A stretch of DNA of 64,000 nucleotides from Marisa cornuarietis (Eukaryota; Mollusca; Gastropoda; Architaenioglossa; Ampullariidae), in assembly GCA_004794655.1 (NCBI GenBank), contig SMMW01000555.1:1922001-1986000 (forward strand), written 5' to 3'. Made by a program: the position numbers and the translations under genes. Of the stretch, positions 13,101 through 23,239 are shown one piece after another. The stretch's first letter is position 1. Each line of letters begins with the position of its first letter. Under the pieces are notes generated by a model, which was not told the DNA's origin, did no database searches, and saw only the letters and a list, made by a program, of their open reading frames with translations.

Positions 13101-16100
13101 ATTTGTAAAGCGCATTACCCCATCTGAATACCAGCTCAGTGTGCTGCACAAGAAACACTACAAATGAACTGACAGTCAACCATACAATAAACAATAGCAT
13201 CAGTAAACACATAGCACCATGGGAAAAAAGTGCACAGATAAAGTATCCTTGAATAAGTAACTAATAAGATGGTGTAAAATCATTTAATAATAAAAATAAT
13301 AATAATAAATGAAGATTTTTATAGCGTATATTCACACTCATAGAGAGCATGCTCTTAGCGCTTAAAACAGAGAAGAGACATGGACTAAATGGAGAGAACA
13401 TGAGGGACGGAAGAATAAACGACAGTACTGACGACAAACAGAAAACAAAGATAAAAAACACAAAAAGGCACCAAGTAACAGGAACAGAGAATATAGTGAT
13501 TCTGCAGAGAAAGATGGGTAGAAAAGTAGCAAGAGCGGAAGGGGGGATGGTAAGAAGGATAGCACTGTGTGGATTGTGTTAGGAATAATGCTCAAGGAAG
13601 AGGTGCGTTTTCAGTGCACATTCGAAGGATTCAGTTGTAGGAAGATGGCGGATATGGAAAAGGAGAGAGTTCCATTGTTTTGCCGCAAAGTAGCCGAAAG
13701 TCCTGTGACCATATGTTGTTGTTCTGGTGACAGGAACAGTTAGGATACGGTCATCAGACGAAGAGCACAGTTGTCTGGCCAGAACGTAAGGGATAAGAAG
13801 TTCAGAGAAATAGTCAGGACAGGAGCCTGCAAAGAAATTAAAACACAGCACAGACAGTTTGTACTGGATGCGAGAATGGATGGGTAGCCAGTGTAGAAAA
13901 CAAAGGAGAGGAGCGACATGGTCTCGCAGCAGAGTTCTGTACTTTCTGTAGTCTTTGAATGAGGTATGAGGGGCAGCCTGCGAGCAAGGAGTTGCAGTGG
14001 TCATCAAGAAAGAACAAACGCACAGACAAAAGTGTTGGTAGCACGTGCAGAGAGAAAGTGAGGATGGCGCTGATCTTACAGAGCTCATAATAGGCAGACT
14101 GACAGACAGCTAATAGCAGAGTGAGACTCAGCTGGTGGAGTGGAACAGTAAAGCTGCGTCGTCAGCATAGGATTGATGAGAAACCTTGTGAGACTGGATG
14201 CACGATGAAAGTGGTTTAGTGTACGGGATGAACAGCACTGGGCCAAGTAATGAGCCTTGGGGAACACCACAGAGAAGTGGAGCAGGGCGAGATGTCTAAC
14301 CGTCAACGAGCACAGTCTGGGTCCTATCAGTGAGATAGGAGTTGAACCATGAGAGGACAGGTCCTGAAATTCCGTAGAGGGTGTGGAGTCTATGAAGGAG
14401 CAGAGAGTAGTGTATAGTGTCGAATGCAGCAGACAGATCCAGTAGAGTTAAGGGAGAAACATCACCACTGTCAAGGGCAGATAATATGTCTGTCGTTACC
14501 TTAATAAGAGTAGTCTCAGTGCTGTGAAAGGGTCTATATGCTGACTGAGCTTGTGGGAGAAGATGGTGCTCTTGTAAGTAGGCCCATTTCTATAACCATC
14601 TAATCAAATTCATCCAACACTGTCTGTGTTCTCCCTACCTCCAACACATACACAAGGAAAAACAAATTCATAAAAATTCTAGCCATCCAGAAGAGTGTGA
14701 AAAACGTTTTTGCTGAGTCTGAAGCGTAGGAACGCAAAAATCATATAACACATTAATATTATTATTACTGATGCAGTAATATGTTGATTACAGTTTCAAA
14801 CATATTTGACAAACATACCTTATACACAGTGTCAGCATTGTCACTCCGGTGCACAGTGACAACACATATAGTCTTGTCTGGCAACAGCACTTTCAGTTCC
14901 ACCTCACTGTTAGTATCCTTTTGACACAAGTCAAGGTATCACTATACATAAAATGTTTCCCCACTAATATTATTAAATATTTCTACAACATATCTTGAAA
15001 TGCCATGGAGTGGTGTTAGCAACAGCTAAAAAGCTTAAGACAGAAAAATGGTAGTGAGTGCAAACAGAATAGGCATGTGCATTTGCACATAGGGGTTTTC
15101 CCTCATAACATTTAAAAATCATTTTGAAAACACACAAGTCTTTTACACAGCAGAACAATCACATCCTTGAACTCTCCTGCCATTTACGACCCAGATAATG
15201 AGATTTATGATGCAGAGAAAATTTCGTACATCATCCAGTTCGCCTGCTGCCAAGAAGTCTTGCATTAAATCACTTTCACCGATGACTCGAACAGCACATA
15301 CTGTCAGAAAGACAAATACAGATGGTACTTCTCAAACAGAAAAAAATGATCATAGCGTTATTAATAACCCAACTAACTACATCCCCCTGCTTTTATTTTT
15401 GCTCACCAGAATTATTTAATGCAATAAAGACTGAAGTCTTTGAAAACTAATAACAGCCTGTCATATTTTTGCTGATATGCTAGAAACTTATAAATTTCAA
15501 AGACTGTATTGAGAAAAGTTATGATATAGTTTCTGCAAACTGCAAGCTAGTGCTGTCACATCACAATAATAAAGCTTCGAATCATGCTGAAAATGCAGAT
15601 TTCTCCATCCTGCAGGTATTTTTAAAAAATATATATAAAACACAGTGGCATTTAAATTTAAGCAAACTCTTATTGCACAATAAATCTTGTTGTGCAATCA
15701 TTCATAATTATAAATCATTCTGTTTTTGCATCACCATGATTGCTTTTAAAAGATGAAAACACTATCATGCTTGTGCAGATATTAGCACATATCTGGTCAT
15801 AGTCAAAAAAAAATGTGACCTACCTAAAAACATTTTTAAAGTAGAAAGGACCATTTTGGTGCTGTGCTCAGTTTCACAATTCTACTATACAGTAAAAACC
15901 CTTGCACAGGTGCCTTCATGTCAGCAAAAGACAAAAGGTCAATTACCTTTCTCTAAATACTGTTCCAAGCCCCTGCGTCGCTGGTCCAGCTGCTGCTCTG
16001 ACAACTGAAAGAGTTTCTTGCCTGGCAGTTTAGGGAATGTGTAGTCTGGGAACTCCCGCTTCAAGCTTTGGTGCAGGTTATCAAATTCTCTGTAACGCCT

Positions 16101-19100
16101 AGAGCACAGGTGCCGGCCAGCCATGTAAATATTAAAGACCTGAATGGGAAAAAAGACCACAACATTTGGAAGTCTTCCATCAACATTAAGCACACTGTCA
16201 CTAGCAGAACTGTTTTATATGGACAGAAGATCCATACTAGCAGGCTACAGGACATTATGTAATCAAAATGTTCTGTTGTTTATAGAGTGCAACAGCAAAG
16301 GCTGACTCCAGGTGCTGACATATATCAAGTCACACGAGCACACACTTATCAGCAGGCATCAAATGCCTCTTACAAATTCATTCACCATCATTTAAATTGT
16401 AACTACTTCTCACCCTCTCTCTTTTACGCACACAGATAGTGAGGGCTGGGGGGTGGGGAATTGGTGTTTTATGCCATGCCAGCAACTAAGGCTATATCAC
16501 GGCAAGGCAGCCAGCCCTGTAAACAGATGCCACATGCAGAGAAAGAACAGCATGCCTGAGACAAGAGCTGAACCCAGGACAGCCAATCTTCACTGTATTG
16601 GTGACAGGCACTAACCGTTGTGTCACTAGATCGCCCACATAGATAGAAGGAAACCGGAGTACCCGATGAAAACCAACAATGAGCTGTGAAAGCCAGTGTT
16701 ATTTTCTCAGAGAGGTATGTCAGAGCTAGGATATGAACCCACGACACCTCATTCTCACATTAATAGTGATGATTTAGCCACCAACCGCCCCATGAATTAA
16801 TTTGAACCTGGATATTTCTTCTGTTGTTGCCTCACGTACCAGATGACACAAGACAGATGATTCTTCTGTACACTCTTAGAAAGAGTATTAACCTAAAACT
16901 TTCTTTTTATGGTCAACACAAAAACGTTTCTTTGACTATTTTACTTTCATAGGGAAAAACACTATGAACTGTGAATCTGCACTATTTAAGAAAGATTCTT
17001 ACCACATATTTTTCATTATTACTTTCCAAATAATGGTAGTCTGGAATAGAAATTGGCAAAGAGCGCCGCTCTGAGTAGTCAATATATGAAGGACCTGAAG
17101 AGTCATCACTGGGTTCCAATTTCTCAGCGACTTGTTCTGGCACTGATATTACTGCAGAGGAAGAAGTCGTGACTTAAAGATAATTTTAGATATTATAGCA
17201 TAGTTGTCTTGCATATTTCTGAAATCTGATTCATTTTATAGCCAGCTACTTAGTTCCATTTCAGCAAATGCAACATGCACACACAACACAATCCATCTTC
17301 ATTCTAGAGGCAAAATACTTTATCTGTTGTGATATCCAAAAAAATTGCCTATTTGCCCAAATAATAAAGTAAAATTCATCTTTAACAATGTGATCCATTC
17401 AGAATTCGTAATTGTGAATGACATTTACTCAGCTTTTAGGGCTACCCAATTACCAATTGGTAATTTATTGGAGGATCCCCCTCACAAAAACTTTATCTCA
17501 TGTAAATTAATACGGCAGATACTGTGATTTAGTTCAACGGAAAGGAACATGGAACTTTTTTTAGACCCAACAAGTGAACTGGACAAATATAATGCTACAA
17601 AACCGTTTGGTAATACTGCTTTAATGAATTCATAATCTCAGTCGCATGCACCTTTTTTTCTATTCCTCATTTTTCTTTCTGAATGAAAACAAATAAACAA
17701 TTTTTCTGTCCAAGAATGTTTGGTCAGAATGAATATAATTGATTTTCCACATCTTCTGCTTTTTTTGGATTATTGTTATTAGTTTAATTGTAAGTTTCCT
17801 GTCTCACCCTCTGGACGAATAACGTGCACAATGGCATCCTTTTCAAAAAGTTTTACTGGTTAAGTAAATTCACCTACACAGTGGCTCATGAAATGGGCGT
17901 CTGCCTGACAGGGTAGCTTTACCCACTAGTTCCCCACACAGATTAGGGCTATTTTATCCATGGGTAAATTGCATGTATCCATAAATAAAACCCCAGATGA
18001 ATAGGTAACCTTCCTTTTTATGTTAAACCCACAGGTCAAACTCTTCACATATCTAAATCAGTGACCAACTCCACTTTTCAACCCTCTGCACCAGTTATAA
18101 CCAGATGTCTCAACATTTATTAGTATTTCCTCCTCCATTCATATATTTTTTAAGACTTTATCAGTGAATTATCAGAATCCTATGCCTGCGATGAAAACCC
18201 AGGTATTTAAGTAAAACATGCAGGCTTCTTTAATTTAACATTGTGTAGACAGACACTAGATATAAATTTCTTTTTGAAGACATTATATAAAAGAGAAGTT
18301 GTTACTATTTTAAACATAATTTATCTAATGCACAAGAACACATTCTGCCTCATACAGGAAAACCATGTTTGTACCTACTCTGTCTCTTTAACAAAGTTGT
18401 AATTAGTCTAGCAACAAAATATAATTACTGAACAATAATTTTAAAATAATCTAAAATAATTTAAAATCTGATTAGAACTATAAATTAATTAAAGCAGCAA
18501 TTTTGAAAAAATCTTACCTGTCAGAGTCAGTGTATCTCCTCCTGAACGAATAAAGTCTACAACCTGTTTGTGTGTTGCTCCTTCCACATTTATACCATTC
18601 CTTTAAAAAAAATTATACCTAAATGGTCATATGTATATACATATATATAATGCTATTTTAATTTCCAAGCACAGTTTTGTTTTACTTCAAAAAAATGAAC
18701 CATAAAGCACTTCAATAAATGTTATAACTCTATTCAAATATGTTGAGCATTAAACATGTCTAAATTCTCTCCCCAGCCACCTAGGTACTTTCCCAACTTA
18801 TGAAGTGGTAGTAGTGATTTTTGATGTTAAAATGAATGTGTTTGTATGGATATTGCAACACTTAATATTATATTATATATTAATAACACTTGAAGATTCA
18901 CACTTTTTGTTTGTATGCATAGGTTTGTTTCTTTCAATGCGCACAGATTTCAAATTTGCTTGGCTAAATGTAGCTGTATTGTTACAGTATTACTACAAAG
19001 AAAGGTGCAAAAAACTTACTTCAGAGCTTTTATCACATAAACACTACTTTACCAATCTTACACACCACTAGTAAATGCACATCATTATACTACATAGTTA

Positions 19101-19903
19101 TTGCATTTTTTCTCAAGAAGTAATTTTGAAGTAGTTTTATCCACTATGTGTAAAACTTAAACTACACACAAACACATAATTATATGCAGTTGTATTACAT
19201 TTAGTAACTGTCCATGCTGTACCCTTTTCCATGTATTTCAATCACATATTTGAGTCACACATACAACCTTATGTATTGCAAAATAGTTGACTGACCTATT
19301 AATAACAGGTATGTCAAGTTCTAACCTTATCACCTTAAAGTACAAAGTCAAAAAGCACAAAATGACATGATTCAGAGATTAAGTGAGAAATGTAATACAT
19401 TTAAGGTCATGCTTGTCCACCTCCAAAACCATTATCTATCAATCTCATCAAAGATTCGAACTTGCTTACTTCGGAACATTTATGCGTGATATTGATCTTA
19501 AGAATTTTTATAGATTTAATTTCACGTGTTCCGTAAGTGTAATATTACGGGCTCAAGAAGTTATTTATGCTGTGTAAAAAACAACACAACACGAATACGT
19601 TAAAATGCACGTATGGAAACGCGAGAAATAGTTTTTATAGTGTACTTACACTTCCAAAATACGGTCTCCTTTTCTAATGCCTGCCTTTTGCGCTGCTCCG
19701 CCCTCTAAGACAGCACTGACATGTTGGAGCGGTGCATACAAAACGCCGTTTATGGATTTCAACACTCCTCCTTCACTTATCTGTCCTCTGACATTAAATC
19801 CGAATCCAGTAGAAGTCTTTGTAATTGTCACAATCCTTGGCCCAAGGTCCGGCTGTTTCCCTTCTGGCGGGGACGGTGTACTGTCCTCATCGCTGTCCGC
19901 CAT
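7115..19903 (-). CDS. SNX27: Sorting nexin 27 (PDZ-PX-FERM endosomal recycling adaptor), 12 coding exons
   Basis: Exons in transcript order: 19903-19650, 18600-18518, 17151-17003, 16139-15947, 15300-15230, 14917-14819, 12983-12908, 12161-12001, 11555-11466, 10304-10155, 7518-7390, 7174-7115. All junctions are GT-AG and all phases agree, giving 504 aa (human is about 541). The PDZ domain spans about residues 21-113, with the GFGF carboxylate loop (33-36), the [20 protein letters not shown] segment matching the retromer-contact hairpin, and class-I His95. The PX domain spans about 150-255 with RRYREF (176-181), the PI3P-site signature. The remainder matches the FERM-like F1-F3 modules, including [14 protein letters not shown] and DEEGMSF in F3. 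The family binds PI3P, retromer and PDZ-ligand cargo on early endosomes and returns cargo to the plasma membrane. The start is ATG in ACCATGG; the only upstream in-frame alternative is a GTG. The SNX27 assignment is secure. The UTRs are not resolved. Confidence 0.95.
7600..7978 (+). mobile_element. 3' fragment of a non-LTR retrotransposon (reverse transcriptase C-terminus)
   Basis: It lies in SNX27 intron 10. The plus strand encodes a LINE C-terminal stretch typified by [15 protein letters not shown], then [15 protein letters not shown] where active copies have a tryptophan codon, then [17 protein letters not shown], and a piece like LVGHREPRL. The frame degrades after about 7900 and the copy ends in GACTGACTGACTG, a tail form seen in this kind of LINE. 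It has an internal stop and is 5'-truncated. The family name (CR1/RTE-like) is uncertain. Confidence 0.75.
8440..10008 (-). mobile_element. Internally deleted hAT-type DNA transposon
   Basis: Terminal inverted repeats CAGAGGTAATTCTAGG (8440-8455) and CCTAGAATTACCTCTG (9993-10008) bound a 1569-bp element in SNX27 intron 10. TATTAA directly flanks both ends (8434-8439 and 10009-10014), suggesting a 6-bp target duplication. The minus strand keeps transposase relics: [15 protein letters not shown] and NNAFTTPG motifs of the TTF/BED-type zinc finger seen in ZNF862/C17orf113-like hAT proteins (about 9250-9450), and [10 protein letters not shown] with downstream [10 protein letters not shown] (about 8960-9150), typical of the transposase C-terminus. 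Stops and loss of the central catalytic region make it non-autonomous. Most hATs make 8-bp duplications, so the 6-bp flank is a caveat. Confidence 0.7.
10497..10545 (-). repeat. LINE 3' tail, (AAT)n plus GTATAGCACG motif
   Basis: AATAATAATA followed by CTTGTATAGCACGTGCTGC matches the tail of the CR1/L2-type LINE found intact at 13283-14590 and 61686-62085. It is an extreme 5' truncation in SNX27 intron 9. Confidence 0.45.
12315..12380 (-). repeat. LINE 3' tail fragment
   Basis: AATAATAATAATTTGTATCA followed by a short diverged segment. It has the same orientation and layout as the other (AAT)n tails in this gene and lies in SNX27 intron 7. Confidence 0.35.
13087..13165 (-). repeat. LINE 3' tail fragment
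   Basis: An ACT/AAT-rich run is followed by GGATTTGTAAAGCGCATTAC and CAGCTCAGTGTGCTGCAC. This is the AGCGC tail of the same LINE family, about 120 bp from the larger copy. Confidence 0.45.
13283..14590 (-). mobile_element. Degenerate CR1/L2-type LINE, reverse transcriptase 3' half
   Basis: The minus strand of SNX27 intron 6 encodes conserved reverse transcriptase blocks in order: [16 protein letters not shown] and [16 protein letters not shown] (near 14400-14570), [28 protein letters not shown] (near 14250), then [32 protein letters not shown] and [15 protein letters not shown] at 13580-13900. An in-frame stop after VLVDG and frameshifts inactivate it. The 3' end is a GCGCTATAAAAAT-like motif plus an (ATT)n tail near 13283-13330. 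It is 5'-truncated: no endonuclease domain is visible. Confidence 0.85.
16452..16795 (-). repeat. tRNA-derived SINE, apparently dimeric
   Basis: In SNX27 intron 3, the minus strand shows two tRNA-like heads in series. One begins GGGCGGTTGGTGGCTAAATC with B-box GGGTTCATATCC. The other begins GGGCGATCTAGTGACACAAC with B-box GGGTTCAGCTC. A body containing a CGGGTACTCCGGTTTCC core joins them, and the end is GGCATAAAACACCAA. The end matches the SINE piece at 38120-38195, and the core matches 31371-31399 and 53226-53260. Confidence 0.6.
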
Positions 19904-19907
19904 GGTC

Positions 19908-19917
19908 GTCACGTGAC
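19908..19917. promoter_or_regulatory. Perfect CLEAR/E-box palindrome at the SNX27 start
   Basis: The sequence is GTCACGTGAC, a self-complementary decamer ending 5 bp upstream of the SNX27 ATG. This is the published core of the CLEAR motif bound by MiT/TFE factors (TFEB, TFE3, MITF); USF and other CACGTG binders also fit. Function here is inference. Confidence 0.5.
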
Positions 19918-20527
19918 TTTTGTTAAAGTCAGTTATTATCTAAGCTTAAGCAATAAATCTAATCAAATATTTCATAATACTTGTCCTTGATTATTAAAAA
20001 CATCTTACAATTTTCTAGCTGAATGGTCTGAAGTGCGTGCTATATCCTCTCGGTGTGACCAATGTTTATCAACTGATGCGAAAACTGTTTCTGCCAACAG
20101 TGGAACAGGAACTGAATTTCTAAGACAGGAGAGCGCCGCAATGTCTACGTTGATGCCATTGTCTCTTTCAGCTCTTAATAAAGATTCTTAATTTGAACAG
20201 AAAAGTATGTATTCAGTTTAAACTCATAAGCATATATTTCATTCCAAATGGAGGTTGACCAAAAATGGCTGCGTCATGATTTTCGTTGCAGCTGTTTTCG
20301 TGCAGACGCCCACGACTCTACCAAGAGGAAGACATTTATCTCCCTTAAAGGTATACTCAAGGCAAAATAAAACTGTTTAGATTCTCACAAAGAGTATGAT
20401 TAATATGAATCTCATCTATTTTCGTGTCTATTCATGTGCAAAAAGTTGAAGGTTATGTGGAGTGTTGTGTTTAATAAGAGAAATTACACCGGACACTTTC
20501 GCTTGCTTCAACGAAGTCTCGTTCTCC

Positions 20528-20537
20528 GTCACGTGAC
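20528..20537. promoter_or_regulatory. Second GTCACGTGAC palindrome upstream of SNX27
   Basis: This is identical to the decamer at the SNX27 start and lies about 610 bp further upstream, just before the THAP-like remnant. It could serve either direction. I noticed no other exact copy while reading the window; the nearest variant is GGTCACGTGA near 34060. Confidence 0.4.
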
Positions 20538-20565
20538 CTTATGATTGTTTACCAAGCAAAACGAA

Positions 20566-20890
20566 TGCAGCTGCCACCCGATTGCCGAAAAAAAAGGGGT
20601 GGAAGGAGCTCAAATATAGTTTTCACAAGTTTCCAAATGACAGAAACTTGAGAAGAGAATAAAATTAAGGATGAAACGACTCAGATACGAAACTACAAAG
20701 CTTTGTGAGGCTAGAGACTCGGACACATTGTGCTCAAAACATTTGGTATACTATAAAGCTTTACGAGCACACGAACGATCGAGCGAACAGTGCGGCTTGC
20801 GCTTTGTGTCTCAGTTTCTGTGGGATAAGTTTCTACATTTTTTCAGCATTATGAAGTTGTCAAAAAAAGAATGGGATGCATCTGACAGAT
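20566..20890 (+). pseudogene. Broken THAP-type zinc-finger remnant
   Basis: Pieces of a THAP domain lie in order on the plus strand but in two frames: a possible zinc-ligand pair CSCH (20566-20577), then YSFHKFPNDRNLRRE (20615-20659) ended by TAA, then, in the first frame again, MKRLRYETT and DTLCSKH (20671-20740). THAP domains have C-x(2-4)-C-x(35-50)-C-x2-H and a SFHKFP-like core, so the order and spacing fit. Two frameshifts, one near an A8 run, and the in-frame stop argue for a pseudogene; sequence error is the alternative. No AVPF box or downstream exons were identified. Confidence 0.45.
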
Positions 20891-20899
20891 GATATTCAG

Positions 20900-23029
20900 T
20901 CGCCAAACAGGTCAGTGTCACGAATGCACCTGATGCTAGCTAAAATTGTAAACAATAAACTGCGAGTCTCTAATTCTACCATGATCAACATTACAGTCTG
21001 TGAATGACTGCATGTACATAATAAAAAGTATTAGATTGTAGCTATATCAAACATGTGAACGACAAAAATATACAGTAACTTGTGAGAAAATAATGCATCA
21101 AGCTGCAAGTATAAAGAAAATATAGGCCTACTATTGTTCATCTGATACTTGCTACATTTTATTTTAAATTATTTACATTTTATACAACGAAAGCTTGTTT
21201 TATTGATCTATGTCTTTGTAAGGATGGCTTCTGTTTCTAAACATGAAATCTCTAAAATGTTGAAAGGATACTGCTTACATAATGAGCATGTTAACACATG
21301 CATGCACTAATTATATTAATTCTTGTGTGCAGTATATCAGAGATAACATTAAAGAGTGTATTCATTGCTGAGTTCAGAGCAGAATTTTTCATTAATGTTT
21401 ATTCCAGACAATGACCAACCAGTCACAATAAACTGCTAAATTGTGCATGCATGAAGGGGTGCAAACAGACCCAGATTTCCAGGTTTGTTTACCTTTGTTT
21501 TCTTCAAGATCCTCACAAACTGATTCAGAAAGATAACGGCCACTTTCTAGTTATGTTTGATGTTTACCTCTTATATCTAAACTCAGGAAGAATAAAATTT
21601 GTAAATGATGGTTATTTAATCCTAACAAAGATATTCAAAGCCACAAATAAATGCAATGCTTGATATGTAGATTAAAATAAACGTTTTTTTCATTATTTTA
21701 TTAAGTTATTGCTTTCTAAAAGTCAATATACCTGCTTTTTATTAATAATAAAATGAAAATGTCCAGCAGATGTGACCTTATGTTGGGGACTGGACTGTGA
21801 GACAGAAAAGGCAGATGACACCGCACACACAGGAAAAGACTGGAAAAGTTCAACACTCAAAGAGCACAGGTAGAAAAACTGGTACTAATTTTCTTCAAGC
21901 AGTTGCTTTAGCCTGTGTATTATATCATGTTTAAGTAATGAGGCATTGTGTTTATTATCTAAATGTTAATTGATAAATACAGAAATACATATGCATCTCA
22001 AAAGTGTTCATTTGATGCACGTTTACTGTAATCCACAGAAGTGCAAAGAATTATAAAATTATGGAAATGTCGATACGTTGTTGAAACTGTTTTTAAATGT
22101 TTATAGAACAATCAATTAAATAATGTACATGCTACAGAAACTGAAAGATAAGAGGATAATCAATCACTCAATAAATAATTGTCGCTTGAGCATAAAAATA
22201 CACATTATCAGTTGCAGCCACACCATGAACAAAAGATTATGTACTATTTTAATGTAGAGAACATGGCTATAGGTATTCCTAACACTTCTTTTCAAACTAA
22301 TAACAAATATCATTTTAAATTATAATTTAATTTCATGACATCAAAATTAAAATGATCAACTATTATATTTTATATTTTTTCTTCTGGTAGTGTCGCATCA
22401 TATTGAGGTCATTGTACATCATGTATGATTCTTCTAAGCCTTAGAGGGATAAATACAAGTATTACATATGGATTTTAGTGTAGGAAAGGGTAAATTTTAA
22501 AAGAAACAGATTTTTCACCTCTTCACTTCTCTTTTCTGCTATTTTTCAGGGGTTTCTAAGAATATCATTGTGTCTAGTTGACCTGAGGGTAATTTTAGCT
22601 TGTCATTATGGTCCAAAAGCCTATTGAATTATGTGTAGTGATGTTCATCATCATCACCAGAAGGACTGGGCAAAGAACAGCTAGTATGAGACAAGTAAGC
22701 TTCCATCTGCAACCATGTTGTGGATATCCATGAAGACCATGGTGGGTCCTACGGCAAAGGTCAGCATGATCATCTGGAATATAGGCCCTGGATTTAAAAA
22801 AAATATATATACACTATAGCAACATGTAAACTAGACATTGGATTTTATTTCTGAAAATGACAGAATACTTTCTTCTTCTTTTGATTACTGTGCTTGCAAG
22901 ATGTACACTGTAATGTGACAGTCCAATACTTCTGAAAAGAGCATCAAAAACTGTGCTACAAGCTTCAATACAGGATTACTAAAGCATATGATTCCTGAAA
23001 ATATAATAAAGAACCAACGTCTTCTTTGG
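20900..23029. other. AT-rich intergenic stretch, no supported gene
   Basis: I see no exon with recognisable similarity, no long repeat and no inverted-repeat pair. A possible donor (AACAG|GTCAGT near 20910) and a short open segment at 21785-21865 ending in a GT donor could belong to an intact version of the THAP-like gene, but nothing confirms this. A candidate terminal exon for the neighbouring minus-strand gene lies at about 22590-22787. Confidence 0.4.
22590..22787 (-). CDS. Candidate terminal exon of the P2X7-domain gene
   Basis: After an ATCCAG acceptor, the frame demanded by the preceding exon (phase 2) stays open for about 65 codons and ends with TAA. It would encode a hydrophobic stretch, CLILAVLCPVLLVMMM. 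It lacks the IPSCVV-IR-FP ending expected of the family, so it may be a chance open frame or repeat-derived. Confidence 0.2.
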
Positions 23030-23186
23030 CTTCCTCATCCTGTGTGCATATTTGTTTGTGTGTTGTGAGAGTGAGTTTGTGAATGATTATAAGGAGGATG
23101 GGATGCCTGCTAAATGTGAGCTATGCACCTCAGGTGTATCATGGGTGTTTGAGCCCACCTTCAATAGTGGGATAAAAAAAAAAAAA
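23030..23186 (+). repeat. SINE-like dispersed repeat, copy 1
   Basis: The copy starts CTTCCTCATCCTGTGTG, contains TTTGTGTGTTGT, and ends CACCTTCAATAGTGGGATAA plus an A-run. It shares both ends with the copy at 24383-24527. Confidence 0.45.
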
Positions 23187-23239
23187 TTAGCCGACAACAA
23201 GCTAAATGTACTTATGAATGTATTTGTAGAAACACTCAC

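Noticed and set aside
13349..13595. Overlapping open frames on both strands at 13.35-13.6 kb
   Set aside because: They lie in the 3' untranslated part of the degenerate LINE and match nothing.
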